Shown here piece after piece: positions 9,760 through 17,349 of a DNA stretch of 64,000 nucleotides (position 1 is the first letter of the stretch; each line of letters begins with the position of its first letter). Origin of the DNA: Pseudonocardia sp. MH-G8 (GTDB taxonomy: Bacteria; Actinomycetota; Actinomycetes; Mycobacteriales; Pseudonocardiaceae); contig NZ_NKYF01000002.1 of NCBI RefSeq assembly GCF_002262885.1, positions 248,001 to 312,000 of the forward strand, read 5' to 3'. The notes under the pieces were generated by a model, which was not told the DNA's origin, did no database searches, and saw only the letters and a list, made by a program, of their open reading frames with translations. A program made the position numbers and the translations under genes.

Positions 9760-10223
9760 GAGGTGACTCGGCCGGCCTCGATGTCGGCACGCATCGCCGA
9801 ACGGGTCGCCACCTGGGCGATGAACACGGCGACGGCGACCGGAACGAGCATGTACAGCGCGATGTCGCGGTGGGAGTGCTGGACGAGTTGCTGGATCCCG
9901 AAGAACCCGCCGACGGTGATGACGAGTCCGGCCAGCCAGATCTTGTAGGCCTTCGGGTAGGCGCTGATCCGACGGGGCAGGTACACGCCGGAGCGGCGCC
10001 GCCGGACCATCGAGTACACCGCCGAGCCGATACCCACCGCGGCGACCGCCCACTGCAGGTACATCCAGTTGCCGGACGGCAGGTACGACAACCACACCGG
10101 CACCCCCGCGAACAGCACCAGCACCACCCCGTAGACCACCCAGTAGGAGCGGGGGAACTGGGCGTGCGCGGCGAGCCTGCGCCGCGCGGCGGCGACCTGG
10201 TCGAGCTCGGGCGTTCCGGACAT
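9756..10223 (-). CDS. Four-helix integral membrane protein paired with the regulator
   Basis: 155 aa. An N-terminal soluble helix (ELDQVAAARRRLAAHAQFPR) is followed by four hydrophobic segments: YWVVYGVVLVLFAGVPVWL, MYLQWAVAAVGIGSAVYSM, IWLAGLVITVGGFFGIQQL and ALYMLVPVAVAVFIAQVA. A basic loop RRRRSGVYLPRRISAYPKAYK lies between helices 2 and 3. No catalytic motif is recognised; function unknown. The ATG at 10223 has GGAGGA 4 nt upstream. It shares an operon and a strong promoter with the winged-helix gene, suggesting the regulator controls this membrane protein. Confidence 0.8.
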   Translation of the reverse strand: MSGTPELDQVAAARRRLAAHAQFPRSYWVVYGVVLVLFAGVPVWLSYLPSGNWMYLQWAVAAVGIGSAVYSMVRRRRSGVYLPRRISAYPKAYKIWLAGLVITVGGFFGIQQLVQHSHRDIALYMLVPVAVAVFIAQVATRSAMRADIEAGRVTS

Positions 10224-10247
10224 GACTCCTCCGTTCAGCGGCAACTA

Positions 10248-10263
10248 CTTTCTATATGGAAAG
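10248..10263. promoter_or_regulatory. Palindromic operator candidate
   Basis: CTTTCTATATGGAAAG is a 16-bp palindrome with 14 of 16 positions symmetric. It lies just downstream of, and touches, the -10 box of the membrane-protein/regulator operon, where a bound repressor would block transcription. Confidence 0.6.
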
Positions 10264-10290
10264 CGTAGGCAGCACGGGAAGCGGTGTCAA
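10262..10290 (-). promoter_or_regulatory. Sigma-70-type promoter of the membrane-protein/regulator operon
   Basis: On the minus strand: -35 TTGACA (10285-10290), 17-bp spacer, -10 TACGCT (10262-10267). This is among the best-matching housekeeping promoters in the window. The operator palindrome follows directly. Confidence 0.7.
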
Positions 10291-10341
10291 ATCGCGCAGT
10301 GGCCGACGGGCGGGATGCCCGTCAGGAGTCGCCGGTCCGGT

Positions 10342-11244
10342 TCAGGAGGTGCGGACGAAGGGCGTGGGCGGGCTGATTACGTCGTCCACCCGGCTCATGA
10401 CGCGGTAGTCGCCCGCGGGCACCGTCGAACGCTCCAGCGGGCAGCCGGGTTCCGAGGTGCGCCCCGCCCAGCGCACCGAGGAGGCGACGGGCTGGCCCGG
10501 AACCAGGGTGCGCAGGTCCACGCCCTGCGCGCTCGAGCAGTCGTTGCTCGACCACAACCGCTCACTGCCGTCCGCGCTCCAGACGACGATCTCCTGCCGG
10601 ACGGGGTCGAGGTCGCGCACGCAGGGTTGGTCGGAGACGTTGGTGACCACCAGTCGCAGCAGGGGACGCTCGCCCACGCGGTGCTCCGGACGATCCACCT
10701 CGGCCGCCACGGCGAGCATCTCGTTCGTGCATGCGACGGGCCCGGTGGGTGGCACAGGGGCGGGAGAGGGCGCCGACGAGGAGGCGCGCGGGGCGTCGTC
10801 GGGCAGGAGCCTCTCGCCGGTGCCGGGCGCACTCGATTCGGCCGTCGACGTGTCGGGGCCGCCCTCGACGAGCGCGCGCGGCGGCTCTCCGGTGGCCGAC
10901 GGCGGCCCCTCCGGCCCGGGCTGCAGCGACGGCGCACCCTCGGGCCGGGACTGCGGCGGCGCACCCTCCGGCTCGGGCTGCAGCGACCGCGGCCCCTCCG
11001 TCCCCGGCTGCAGCACGGAGGCGCCCGGCGCAGCCGGGGACGGGGAGGCCTGCTGGGGAGCGGACACGGCGGCAGGGCGACTTGCGAGGCTGGTGGTGTC
11101 GTCGCCCTCCGGGGCGGCGGCTGCGCGGGCGATCGCGGCGGTCCCCGAGGCCAGGAGGACGAGGACGGTGAACACCGAGGCGATCGCGGCCCAGCGTCGT
11201 CTCCAGTAGACGGACGCGGGCAGCGGACCCACCGGCTCCCACAC
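10342..11244 (-). CDS. Membrane-anchored proline-rich protein (Rv3587c-like)
   Basis: 300 aa. Short cytoplasmic start with WRRRW, one membrane helix at about residues 18-40, then an extracytoplasmic Pro/Ser/Glu-rich linker (about 45-165) and a compact C-terminal domain from ACTNEMLAVAAEVDRP to TPFVRTS with a pair of Cys-containing loops (DQPCVRDL, SNDCSSAQG, EPGCPLERS) likely disulfide-bonded outside. The domain resembles the beta-sandwich of DUF4232-type exported proteins. Position next to mutY matches M. tuberculosis Rv3587c. The GTG start is supported by a -10 TACTCT 7 nt upstream. Function unknown. Confidence 0.75.
   Translation of the reverse strand: MWEPVGPLPASVYWRRRWAAIASVFTVLVLLASGTAAIARAAAAPEGDDTTSLASRPAAVSAPQQASPSPAAPGASVLQPGTEGPRSLQPEPEGAPPQSRPEGAPSLQPGPEGPPSATGEPPRALVEGGPDTSTAESSAPGTGERLLPDDAPRASSSAPSPAPVPPTGPVACTNEMLAVAAEVDRPEHRVGERPLLRLVVTNVSDQPCVRDLDPVRQEIVVWSADGSERLWSSNDCSSAQGVDLRTLVPGQPVASSVRWAGRTSEPGCPLERSTVPAGDYRVMSRVDDVISPPTPFVRTS
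10897..11013 (-). repeat. Decapeptide-coding repeats in the proline-rich linker
   Basis: Residues about 78-116 of the membrane protein contain four imperfect copies of a ten-residue unit of the form LQPGxEGPPS, one shortened to nine. The DNA is correspondingly repetitive. Confidence 0.6.
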
Positions 11245-11251
11245 GTCACAC

Positions 11252-11257
11252 AGAGTA
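11252..11257 (-). promoter_or_regulatory. -10 element TACTCT (leaderless)
   Basis: TACTCT on the minus strand, 7 nt before the GTG of the proline-rich membrane protein gene. Confidence 0.5.
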
Positions 11258-11391
11258 TCTGAGCGACTACCACATGTTGCGAATGCCGTGCTGCCACGGC
11301 GCGTCGCGACGCGCCGGAAGCACCCGAGCGACGGTCCCACGGTAGATCGTTTGCGCCAGTGCTCGCCCCCGTAGGGCCGCCACCAGGCACA

Positions 11392-12276
11392 GTGGCACGA
11401 TCGTCAGCCGTGTCGACCGCCGCAGTCGTGCTCGACTGGTACCCCGCCGCCGCCCGCGACCTGCCCTGGCGGCGCCCGGACACCACGCCGTGGGGGGTGC
11501 TGGTCAGCGAGTTCATGCTCCAGCAGACGCCGGTCGCGCGCGTCGAGCCGGTCTGGACCGAATGGCTCGCGCGCTGGCCGGCCCCGTCGGACCTGGCCAC
11601 CGCCTCCCGCGCCGACGTCCTGCGCGCCTGGGGCAAGCTCGGCTATCCCCGCCGCGCCCTGCGGCTGCACGAGGCCGCCGGCGTGATCGCCACCCGGCAC
11701 GGGGACGCCGTCCCGGCCGACGTCGACGCCCTGGAGGCGCTGCCCGGCGTCGGCTCGTACACGGCACGGGCGGTGGCCGCGTTCGGCTACGGGCGGCGCT
11801 GCCCGGTGGTCGACACCAACGTCCGCCGCGTCGTCGCCCGCGCGGTGCACGGCCGCGGCGACGCCGGGCCCGCTCGCACCACCGCCGACCTCGCCGACGT
11901 CGACGCCCTGCTCCCGCCCGACGCCCACTCCGCAGCCGTCGTCTCCGCCGGGCTCATGGAGCTGGGCGCGGTGATCTGCACGGCGCGCGGCCCGCGCTGC
12001 GGCGCCTGCCCGCTGCACGAGACGTGCGCCTGGCGGGCAGCGGGCCGCCCGGAGTACACCGGGCCGCGCCGCCCGGTGCAGGGCTTCGCCGGCACCGACC
12101 GCCAGGTCCGCGGCCGCCTCCTGGACGTCCTGCGCGGCGCCGACGAGCCCGTGGAACGCGCCGCGCTGGACGCCGCGTGGTCCGACGCGGCGCAACGCGA
12201 CCGCTGCCTGGACTCCCTGCTCGTCGACGGGCTGGCCGAGCAGCACGACGACGGCCGCTTCGCGCTGCCCGCCTGA
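11392..12276 (+). CDS. mutY: A/G-specific adenine glycosylase MutY
   Basis: Base-excision repair enzyme removing A mispaired with 8-oxoG or G, about 294 aa. Helix-hairpin-helix LPGVGSYTARAVAAFGYG, catalytic Glu in SEFMLQQTPVARV, catalytic Asp in PVVDTNVRRV, and a complete 4Fe-4S loop Cys-X6-Cys-X2-Cys-X5-Cys (CTARGPRCGACPLHETC). It lacks the full C-terminal NUDIX-like 8-oxoG domain of E. coli MutY but matches the shorter actinobacterial form ending TDRQVRGRLLDVLR. The start is uncertain: GTG at 11359, 11392 and 11410 are all possible, and none has a good ribosome-binding site. Confidence 0.93.
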   Translation: MARSSAVSTAAVVLDWYPAAARDLPWRRPDTTPWGVLVSEFMLQQTPVARVEPVWTEWLARWPAPSDLATASRADVLRAWGKLGYPRRALRLHEAAGVIATRHGDAVPADVDALEALPGVGSYTARAVAAFGYGRRCPVVDTNVRRVVARAVHGRGDAGPARTTADLADVDALLPPDAHSAAVVSAGLMELGAVICTARGPRCGACPLHETCAWRAAGRPEYTGPRRPVQGFAGTDRQVRGRLLDVLRGADEPVERAALDAAWSDAAQRDRCLDSLLVDGLAEQHDDGRFALPA

Positions 12277-12280
12277 CGCC

Positions 12281-12739
12281 GTGGCCCAGACCGTCCGCTT
12301 CCGCCTCGACGACGCCGCGTGCGCCGAGCTGACCGCGCTGCGGGCGCAGCTGATCGCACACGGCATCGCGGTTCCGGACGGGGCGCCCGCCGTGACCGCC
12401 GCGGCGGCCGGAACCATCCCGCAACCCGCCCGCGACGCGTTGGCCACCGAGGTGCGCCTGCTCGCCCTGCCCTCGATCTGGCTGGCCACCCTCGGCACCG
12501 TGGCCGGCCGTCCGGACGAGCTCGTGCTCGCCGCCGTCGTCGACACCGAACTGCTGGCCGTCCACGGCGCCGTGCACGACGCGCTGGCCGGTCGCGTGCG
12601 CTCCCCGCTGGCGGCGTACCTCCCGGGGACCTGGCTGCCGCACTGCGTGCTGGCCACCGAGCGCCCGGCCGAGGCGTTCGCCGTGCTGCACCCGGTGCCG
12701 ACCGTCCGCGCGCGGGTGGTGGCGGTGGACGTCGGCTGA
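12281..12739 (+). CDS. 2H phosphoesterase-fold (2'-5' RNA ligase-like) protein
   Basis: 152 aa, starting 5 nt after mutY and so probably co-transcribed. The layout RFRLDDAACAELTALRAQLIAHG ... LVLAAVVDTELLAVHGAVHDAL ... YLPGTWLPHCVLATER matches the 2H superfamily. The first catalytic HxTx motif is replaced (PAVTAAA) and the second is only partly kept (HCVL), so activity as an RNA ligase or cyclic phosphodiesterase is doubtful. The stop codon is the first three bases of the 31-bp tandem repeat that follows. Confidence 0.68.
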   Translation: MAQTVRFRLDDAACAELTALRAQLIAHGIAVPDGAPAVTAAAAGTIPQPARDALATEVRLLALPSIWLATLGTVAGRPDELVLAAVVDTELLAVHGAVHDALAGRVRSPLAAYLPGTWLPHCVLATERPAEAFAVLHPVPTVRARVVAVDVG

Positions 12740-12825
12740 GCGGAGCTTGCGGAGCGAACACCAATGCTGAGCGGAGCTTGCGGAGCGAACACCAATGCCG
12801 AGCGGAGCTCGCGGAGCGATCAGGC
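12737..12825. repeat. 31-bp tandem repeat, 2.9 copies
   Basis: Unit begins TGAGCGGAGCTTGCGGAGCG and ends AACACCAATGC. Copies at 12737-12767 and 12768-12798 are identical; a third, diverged and partial, covers 12799-12825. It fills the gap between two convergent genes, overlapping the stop codons of both. Confidence 0.85.
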
Positions 12826-13395
12826 AGGCCGGAGCACCCGGTAGCGCAGGTGCGTCACGTCACGGCCCTCGAGGCGCCGGACGAGTTCCAGCTCGACCGG
12901 CCCTTCGTCGGCGTCCCCGAAGAGCCGACGTCCCGCGCCCAACAGGACCGGAACGAGATGGATCTCCAGCTCGTCGAGCTCGCCGACCCGCAGCAGCGCC
13001 TGTGCCGCCCCCGCGCCGTGCACCATGACGGCCCGGTCACCGGCCGCGGCCCTGGCCTCGGTGGCGCACTCGACGACATCGGTGCAGAACTTCGCGCTGC
13101 CCGGCGGCACGTCGCCGTCGTCGACGTGGTGGGTGAGCACCCGGATCGGCACGCCGTCGTGGTGATCGCCGTTCCAGCGGCCGGCGAGCTCGAACGTGCG
13201 TCGTCCGGCGATCACGGCGCCGGTCGCCAACGCCTCACCGAACACCTGCCCGTTCACCCCCGGGGACATCCGGTCGTCGAGCCAGTTGAACAACCGTCCC
13301 CCGCCGCGGCCGAGCTCCTGCCCGGGCCGGTCGTCGGGGCCGGCGATGAAGCCGTCCAGGGACATCGACATGTAGAGCCGGATCGTTGCGGTCAT
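12820..13395 (-). CDS. Dihydrofolate reductase-like (RibD C-terminal domain) protein
   Basis: 191 aa NADPH-dependent reductase fold. Seen: RLYMSMSLDGFIAGPDD at the start, VIAGRRTFELAGRWNG, and VMVHGAGAAQALLRVGELDELEIHLVPVLLGAGRRLF, the standard RibD-C pattern of YyaP/YwjB-like proteins. The substrate of this group is unknown; it is not the folate-pathway DHFR. A -10-like CATGCT lies 6 nt before the ATG. Its 3' end runs into the tandem repeat. Confidence 0.85.
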   Translation of the reverse strand: MTATIRLYMSMSLDGFIAGPDDRPGQELGRGGGRLFNWLDDRMSPGVNGQVFGEALATGAVIAGRRTFELAGRWNGDHHDGVPIRVLTHHVDDGDVPPGSAKFCTDVVECATEARAAAGDRAVMVHGAGAAQALLRVGELDELEIHLVPVLLGAGRRLFGDADEGPVELELVRRLEGRDVTHLRYRVLRPA

Positions 13396-13513
13396 CGGCC
13401 CAGCATGGGAGATCGGGGGGCGGGATCCCAGATCTCCGGGATGGCAGTGTGGGATCGCGGGCTGCCGGTGCCGGCGTTCGCGCGCGCCGTCGATGTTGCG
13501 CCGGCGCCGACCC

Positions 13514-13999
13514 TCAGACCCCGCGCTCCCGCAACTGCCGCAATGCGATCCGCCTCCGCTCGCCGGTGAGCGCGTCGATGTAGAGCTCGCCACGCAGGTG
13601 GTCGGTCTCGTGCTGCAGGCAACGGGCGAGCTCGCCGGTGCCCTCCACGACGACCGGCCGCCCGAGCGCGTCGACGCCCTCCACCCGTGCGTACTCCGCA
13701 CGCAGCCGCATCGCCGAGACACCCGGTACCGACAGGCAGGCCTCCTCGCCGTCGTACTCGCCGTCGGTGGCGACCAGCCGCGGGTTGACGACGTAGCCGC
13801 GCGCGCCGTGGACGTCGTAGGAGAACGCGGCGAGCGAGACGCCGATCTGGTTGGCCGCGAGGCCGGCGCGGCCCGGCAGCGCGACGGTGTCCACGAGGTC
13901 GGTGACCAGCGCAGCCAGCCCGTCGTCGAACTGGGTCACCGGGCGGCACGGGGTACGCAGGACGGGGTCGCCGATCAGCCGCAGCTCCCGGACGGTCAT
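13514..13999 (-). CDS. def: Peptide deformylase
   Basis: Removes the N-formyl group from nascent proteins, 161 aa. The metal ligands are present: Cys in EACLSVPG and the two His of QHETDH, with the catalytic Glu. Motif 1 is diverged (RAGLAANQ, where most enzymes have GVGLAAPQ or GVGLAANQ), and motif 2 has EACLS in place of EGCLS. The ATG overlaps the PadR gene stop by 4 nt. Pairing with a regulator and the motif changes suggest a second, conditionally expressed deformylase, but a single-copy housekeeping role cannot be excluded. Confidence 0.87.
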   Translation of the reverse strand: MTVRELRLIGDPVLRTPCRPVTQFDDGLAALVTDLVDTVALPGRAGLAANQIGVSLAAFSYDVHGARGYVVNPRLVATDGEYDGEEACLSVPGVSAMRLRAEYARVEGVDALGRPVVVEGTGELARCLQHETDHLRGELYIDALTGERRRIALRQLRERGV

Positions 14000-14541
14000 C
14001 GCGTCCCCCCGACCTTCCCGAGCTGGTCCAGCACCAGCGCGTGCCACTCCAGCTCGGCCCGCAACCGCAACCGGGCGTGCTCGACGACGAGGTCGTCGGC
14101 CGGCGTCTGGTCCGGCCAGCGCCGGTCGGCCAGGTGGTGGAGCCGCACCAGCCGGGCGTCGAGCTCCCGGACGCGGTCCTCGAGGTGGCCGCGCAGCGTG
14201 GCCTCGTCCATCCCGTTCACCGTGGCCAACGCCAGATCGACGGGGTCGGGCGGGAAGCGGACCTCCTCGAACGCCTCGGCCTGCAGCACGCCCAGCTCGC
14301 GGCGACCCTCGTCGGTGATCTCGTAGACGGTGCGCGACGGCAGCCGGCCCGCCTGCTCGGTGCGCACCGCGCGGACCAGCCCCTCGTCCTCGAGCCGGTG
14401 CAACGCGCCGTACAGCGAGCCGGGGCGCACATCGGACCAGAGCTCGGCGCGGTCCACGCGGGCGTCGCGACGGATCTGGTGGCCGTACATCGCGCCGCCC
14501 TTGGCCAGCGCGCCCAGCACGAAGAGCCTCGTCGGGTTCAC
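13996..14541 (-). CDS. PadR-family transcriptional regulator
   Basis: 181 aa. N-terminal winged helix typical of PadR: LFVLGALAKGGAMYGHQIRRD, VRPGSLYGALHRLEDEGLVRA, and SRTVYEITDEGRREL. The C-terminal part (DPVDLALATVNGMDEATLRGHLEDRVRELDARLVRLHHL) is the helical dimerisation domain, with the sequence pattern of the Vir-like subgroup. Starts at GTG; coupled to def downstream. It is divergent from mhuD, with a near-palindrome (14555-14572) between the two genes that may be its operator. Confidence 0.88.
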   Translation of the reverse strand: MNPTRLFVLGALAKGGAMYGHQIRRDARVDRAELWSDVRPGSLYGALHRLEDEGLVRAVRTEQAGRLPSRTVYEITDEGRRELGVLQAEAFEEVRFPPDPVDLALATVNGMDEATLRGHLEDRVRELDARLVRLHHLADRRWPDQTPADDLVVEHARLRLRAELEWHALVLDQLGKVGGTR

Positions 14542-14554
14542 GAGGCCAGTTAAC

Positions 14555-14572
14555 CACTCACATATGAGTAGT
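14555..14572. promoter_or_regulatory. Near-palindrome in the padR/mhuD divergent region
   Basis: CCACTCACATATGAGTAG has 14 of 18 symmetric positions. It lies 14 nt before the padR start and about 26 nt before the mhuD -10 box, so one site could control both directions. Confidence 0.45.
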
Positions 14573-14597
14573 CAGAAATGAGCCGACGGGCAGTGGC

Positions 14598-14603
14598 TAC
14601 CCT
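14598..14603 (+). promoter_or_regulatory. -10 element TACCCT of mhuD (leaderless)
   Basis: TACCCT followed by 6 nt and the mhuD ATG; no ribosome-binding site is present. Confidence 0.55.
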
Positions 14604-14609
14604 GGACCC

Positions 14610-14921
14610 ATGGCCGTCGTGAAGATCAATGCGATCGAGGTGCCCGAGGGCGCCGGACCCGAGCTGGAGAAGCGTTTCGCCAACCGGCTGCACGCCGTGG
14701 ACGGCCAGCCGGGCTTCCTGTCGTTCGAACTGCTGCGCCCGGTGGCCGGCGAGAACCGCTACTTCGTGCTCACCCACTGGGAGGACGAGGCGTCGTTCCA
14801 GGCGTGGCTGAACGGGCCCGCCAAGGAGGCCCACTCCGGCGAGCGGGCACGCCCGGTGGCCAGCGGGTCGTCGCTGCTGGAGTTCGAGGTCGTGCAGCGC
14901 TCCACGGCGTCGGGATCCTGA
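14610..14921 (+). CDS. mhuD: Heme-degrading monooxygenase MhuD-like
   Basis: ABM-fold heme oxygenase, 103 aa. It is very close to M. tuberculosis MhuD (Rv3592), sharing VVKINAIEVPEGAGPELEKR, RYFVLTHWE, FQAWLNGPA and PVASGSSLLEFEVV. The three functional residues fall at the same numbers: Asn7, Trp66 and His75 (heme ligand). The mycobacterial enzyme releases iron from heme and forms mycobilin without CO; the same chemistry is expected here (inference). Transcript probably leaderless. The divergent PadR gene may regulate it. Confidence 0.92.
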   Translation: MAVVKINAIEVPEGAGPELEKRFANRLHAVDGQPGFLSFELLRPVAGENRYFVLTHWEDEASFQAWLNGPAKEAHSGERARPVASGSSLLEFEVVQRSTASGS

Positions 14922-15039
14922 CGCCGGTCCGGGCAGGGCGAACGGCCGGGCCACCCGTCACGGGTGTCGCCGGCCGCATCGCTGTGGCCTCAGCCGCCCG
15001 CACGGCTCGCGTGCGGCTCCACGGGCCGGGGACCAGGTC
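14922..15039. terminator. Convergent intergenic region with GC-rich hairpins
   Basis: Between mhuD and the convergent methyltransferase gene. AGCCGC...GCGTGCGGCT near 14992-15018 and GGCCGGGCC/GTCGCCGGCC near 14943-14974 can fold; probable bidirectional termination, no gene. Confidence 0.3.
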
Positions 15040-15870
15040 TCAGGCCTTCCGCGCGACGCCTCCGAAGGCGTCGACCTGCTGCCGGCCGGCGGCGATGCCG
15101 TTCTCGTTCGGCCGCCACCGGGACAGCTGCACCACACCCGGTTCGACGAGGTCGAGCCCGGTGAAGACCTGCTCGATCTCCTCGACGGTGCGCAGCGTGT
15201 ACGGGTGGCCCATCTCCGCCTGCAGCCTGTGCGACTCGCGGATCTCGTCGCTGGTGTCGGTGCCGTCCCAGAAGGTCAGGTAGCTACCCGGGGGCACGGC
15301 AGCCATCGTCCGGCTGACGATCGACCGCAGTTCGTCGTAGGGCGGCAGGTACCCGAAAACACCCATGAACATGACCGAGATCGGCTGCGTGAAGTCCAGC
15401 GTCCGGCTCGCCCGGGCGATGACCTCATCGGTAGCCCGGTAGTCCTCGTCGAGGTACGCGGACGCCCCCTGCGGGCCGCTGACCATCAGCGCCCTCTGGT
15501 GGGCCAGCACCACCGGGTCGTTGTCGACGTAGACGATCTTCGCGTCCGGAGCCACGGCCTGGGCGACGCTGTGCGTGTTGTTGCCGATCGGATCGGGCAA
15601 GCCGGAACCGAGGTCGAGGAACTGGCGGATGCCGACCTCTCCGGCCAGGTGGCGCACGCTGCGGATGAGGAACTGGCGGGACTGGCTCGCCATCGTCCGG
15701 ATGCCGGGATAGATGTCGGCGACGACCTCGCCGACCGTCTGGTCGGGCTCGTAATTGTCCTTGCCACCCAGCCAGTAGTTCCAGACCCGCGCGGGTGACG
15801 GCCGACGGAAGTAGTCGTCGGGGAGTTGCTGCTCGACTCGGGACCAGTCGGGCCCGGACTCGTCTGGCAC
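15040..15870 (-). CDS. SAM-dependent methyltransferase, PF04672 (DUF574) family
   Basis: 276 aa member of an actinomycete-expanded family. Seen: SPARVWNYWLGGKDNYEPD at the N-terminus (hallmark), the SAM-binding loop FLDLGSGLPD, acidic strand IVYVDNDPVVLAHQRALM, and post-motif ISVMFMGVFGYLPPYDELRSIV with the C-terminal W-PNE (LSRWRPNENG). Substrates of the family are generally unknown. The GTG at 15870 is chosen because AAGGAGG stands 5 nt upstream; twelve more residues would be gained from an earlier start with no such site. Family copies are numerous in streptomycetes and relatives, often near developmental genes. Confidence 0.9.
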   Translation of the reverse strand: MPDESGPDWSRVEQQLPDDYFRRPSPARVWNYWLGGKDNYEPDQTVGEVVADIYPGIRTMASQSRQFLIRSVRHLAGEVGIRQFLDLGSGLPDPIGNNTHSVAQAVAPDAKIVYVDNDPVVLAHQRALMVSGPQGASAYLDEDYRATDEVIARASRTLDFTQPISVMFMGVFGYLPPYDELRSIVSRTMAAVPPGSYLTFWDGTDTSDEIRESHRLQAEMGHPYTLRTVEEIEQVFTGLDLVEPGVVQLSRWRPNENGIAAGRQQVDAFGGVARKA

Positions 15871-15950
15871 AAAGCCTCCTTGATGACACAGAGTGACTGC
15901 GTGCACAGTCTACCGAGTTGATCTAGTGAGCGCGTGGGGCTCCGGCTCGC

Positions 15951-16949
15951 TCAGCGAGCGGGCGAGTCGGGGTGTTCGTCGAGCTCGTCGGGGATGCCGT
16001 CGTCGTCGCTGTCGGGCAGCAGCGGGTCGAGCCGTCCGGCCCGCACGGCCTCCAGCTGGGCGGCGAGCGCGATCCCCGCGAGCAGCGCCACGCCGGTGAC
16101 GTTGGCCCACAGCAGCAGCGCCATGATCGCCGTCAGCGGCCCGTAGGTGTCGTCGAAACCGGCTGCCAGCACCACGTACAGCGCCAGCAGGCCCGAGCCC
16201 GCGAGCCAGGCGAGCACCGTGACGGCGGCCCCGACGGCGAGCCAGCTCAGGCCGGGCTGGCGCCGGCGCGGGGCATGGCGGAAGAGCAGCGTGACCGCCA
16301 CGACGAGCGCGGCCAGCCCCACCGGCCACCGCGACGCGTCCCAGACCTCCTCGGCACCGTCGCCCCAGTGGTAGACGGCCTCCATCGCCTCGCCGAACGG
16401 TTCACCCGCCACGATCAGCAGCAGGCCGACGGCCAGCGCGACGCCCGCCGTGGCCGTCAGGAGTGCGGCGCGCGCGTACTTGCGCAGCGCCCGCCGATCA
16501 CGCTTGGTGCCGTAGATCCGGTTGGCGCCGCGCTCCAGCTGCGCGAACGCCGACGTGGCGGCCGCGAACGCGGTGACGAGCCCGAGAACGAGCACCACCT
16601 CGCCGCGCTCGCTGCCCTCCTCCCCGCCCTCGAGCACCGCAGCCAGCAGGGAGTCGCTGCTGCCCGGCGACACGGCCACGACGGTGCGGGCCACCACCTC
16701 GGCGAAGGACTCGACCCCGATGGCCGTGGCCAGCCCGGCACCGGCGATCACCAGCGGCACCGCGGCCAGCGCGAGCTGCAGGGCGAACGCGCGGGCGTGG
16801 CTGAACCCGTCGCCGTAGCGGAAGCGGACGAACGCGGTGGCGAGCAGGTGCCACAGCCCGTAGTGGCGCACGGTGTGCCAGGCGTCGTCGGCCGAGAGCA
16901 GCTCACCGGACATGAGCTCGGTCTCCGGAACCACGCGGACGGAGCTCAC
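15951..16949 (-). CDS. YihY/BrkB-family inner membrane protein
   Basis: 332 aa with about six membrane helices. Family features: FSHARAFALQLALAAVPLVIA near the start, AFAQLERGANRIYG before the middle helices, and YGPLTAIMALLLWANVTGVALLAGIALAAQLE at the end. Function of YihY proteins is not established (once miscalled RNase BN). The last 23 residues are unusual: LLPDSDDDGIPDELDEHPD resembles a calcium-binding thrombospondin type 3 loop (DxDxDGxxDxxD). The GTG start is chosen to exclude an unsupported 28-residue extension. Confidence 0.87.
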   Translation of the reverse strand: MSSVRVVPETELMSGELLSADDAWHTVRHYGLWHLLATAFVRFRYGDGFSHARAFALQLALAAVPLVIAGAGLATAIGVESFAEVVARTVVAVSPGSSDSLLAAVLEGGEEGSERGEVVLVLGLVTAFAAATSAFAQLERGANRIYGTKRDRRALRKYARAALLTATAGVALAVGLLLIVAGEPFGEAMEAVYHWGDGAEEVWDASRWPVGLAALVVAVTLLFRHAPRRRQPGLSWLAVGAAVTVLAWLAGSGLLALYVVLAAGFDDTYGPLTAIMALLLWANVTGVALLAGIALAAQLEAVRAGRLDPLLPDSDDDGIPDELDEHPDSPAR

Positions 16950-17349
16950 GCCACGAATGTAATCACCTTGCCGCGGTCGCTGCCCCACCCAGGAGCGCCT
17001 GCGGTGACCACGATCGTCCACCGGGTCGTGCAACTGCCGGTCCGCGACACCGGTAGGCCCGCCCGCGCACCCCTTCTATGCGGACGCGGCCCGTCGACGG
17101 GGTGCGCGGCGTGAATTTGGGGGCGCGACCGGACACGGGGTGCGCGAGCCCCCCTTCCGGCGCCCCGCCGTCGCCCCTCCTCGTGGCGCTGCCTCGTAGC
17201 CCGGATTGCGGTGGGCGCGCCGTCCCCGGCTCGACACTTCCTGCCCCACCCCGCAGCCGGGTCTCACCCGCAATCGGTCCGGTGCCGAGGGCAGCCGGGT
17301 TGGGTACAAGCCACGAATATGGTGGTCGGCCGGGCAGCCGTTCCCGGCG

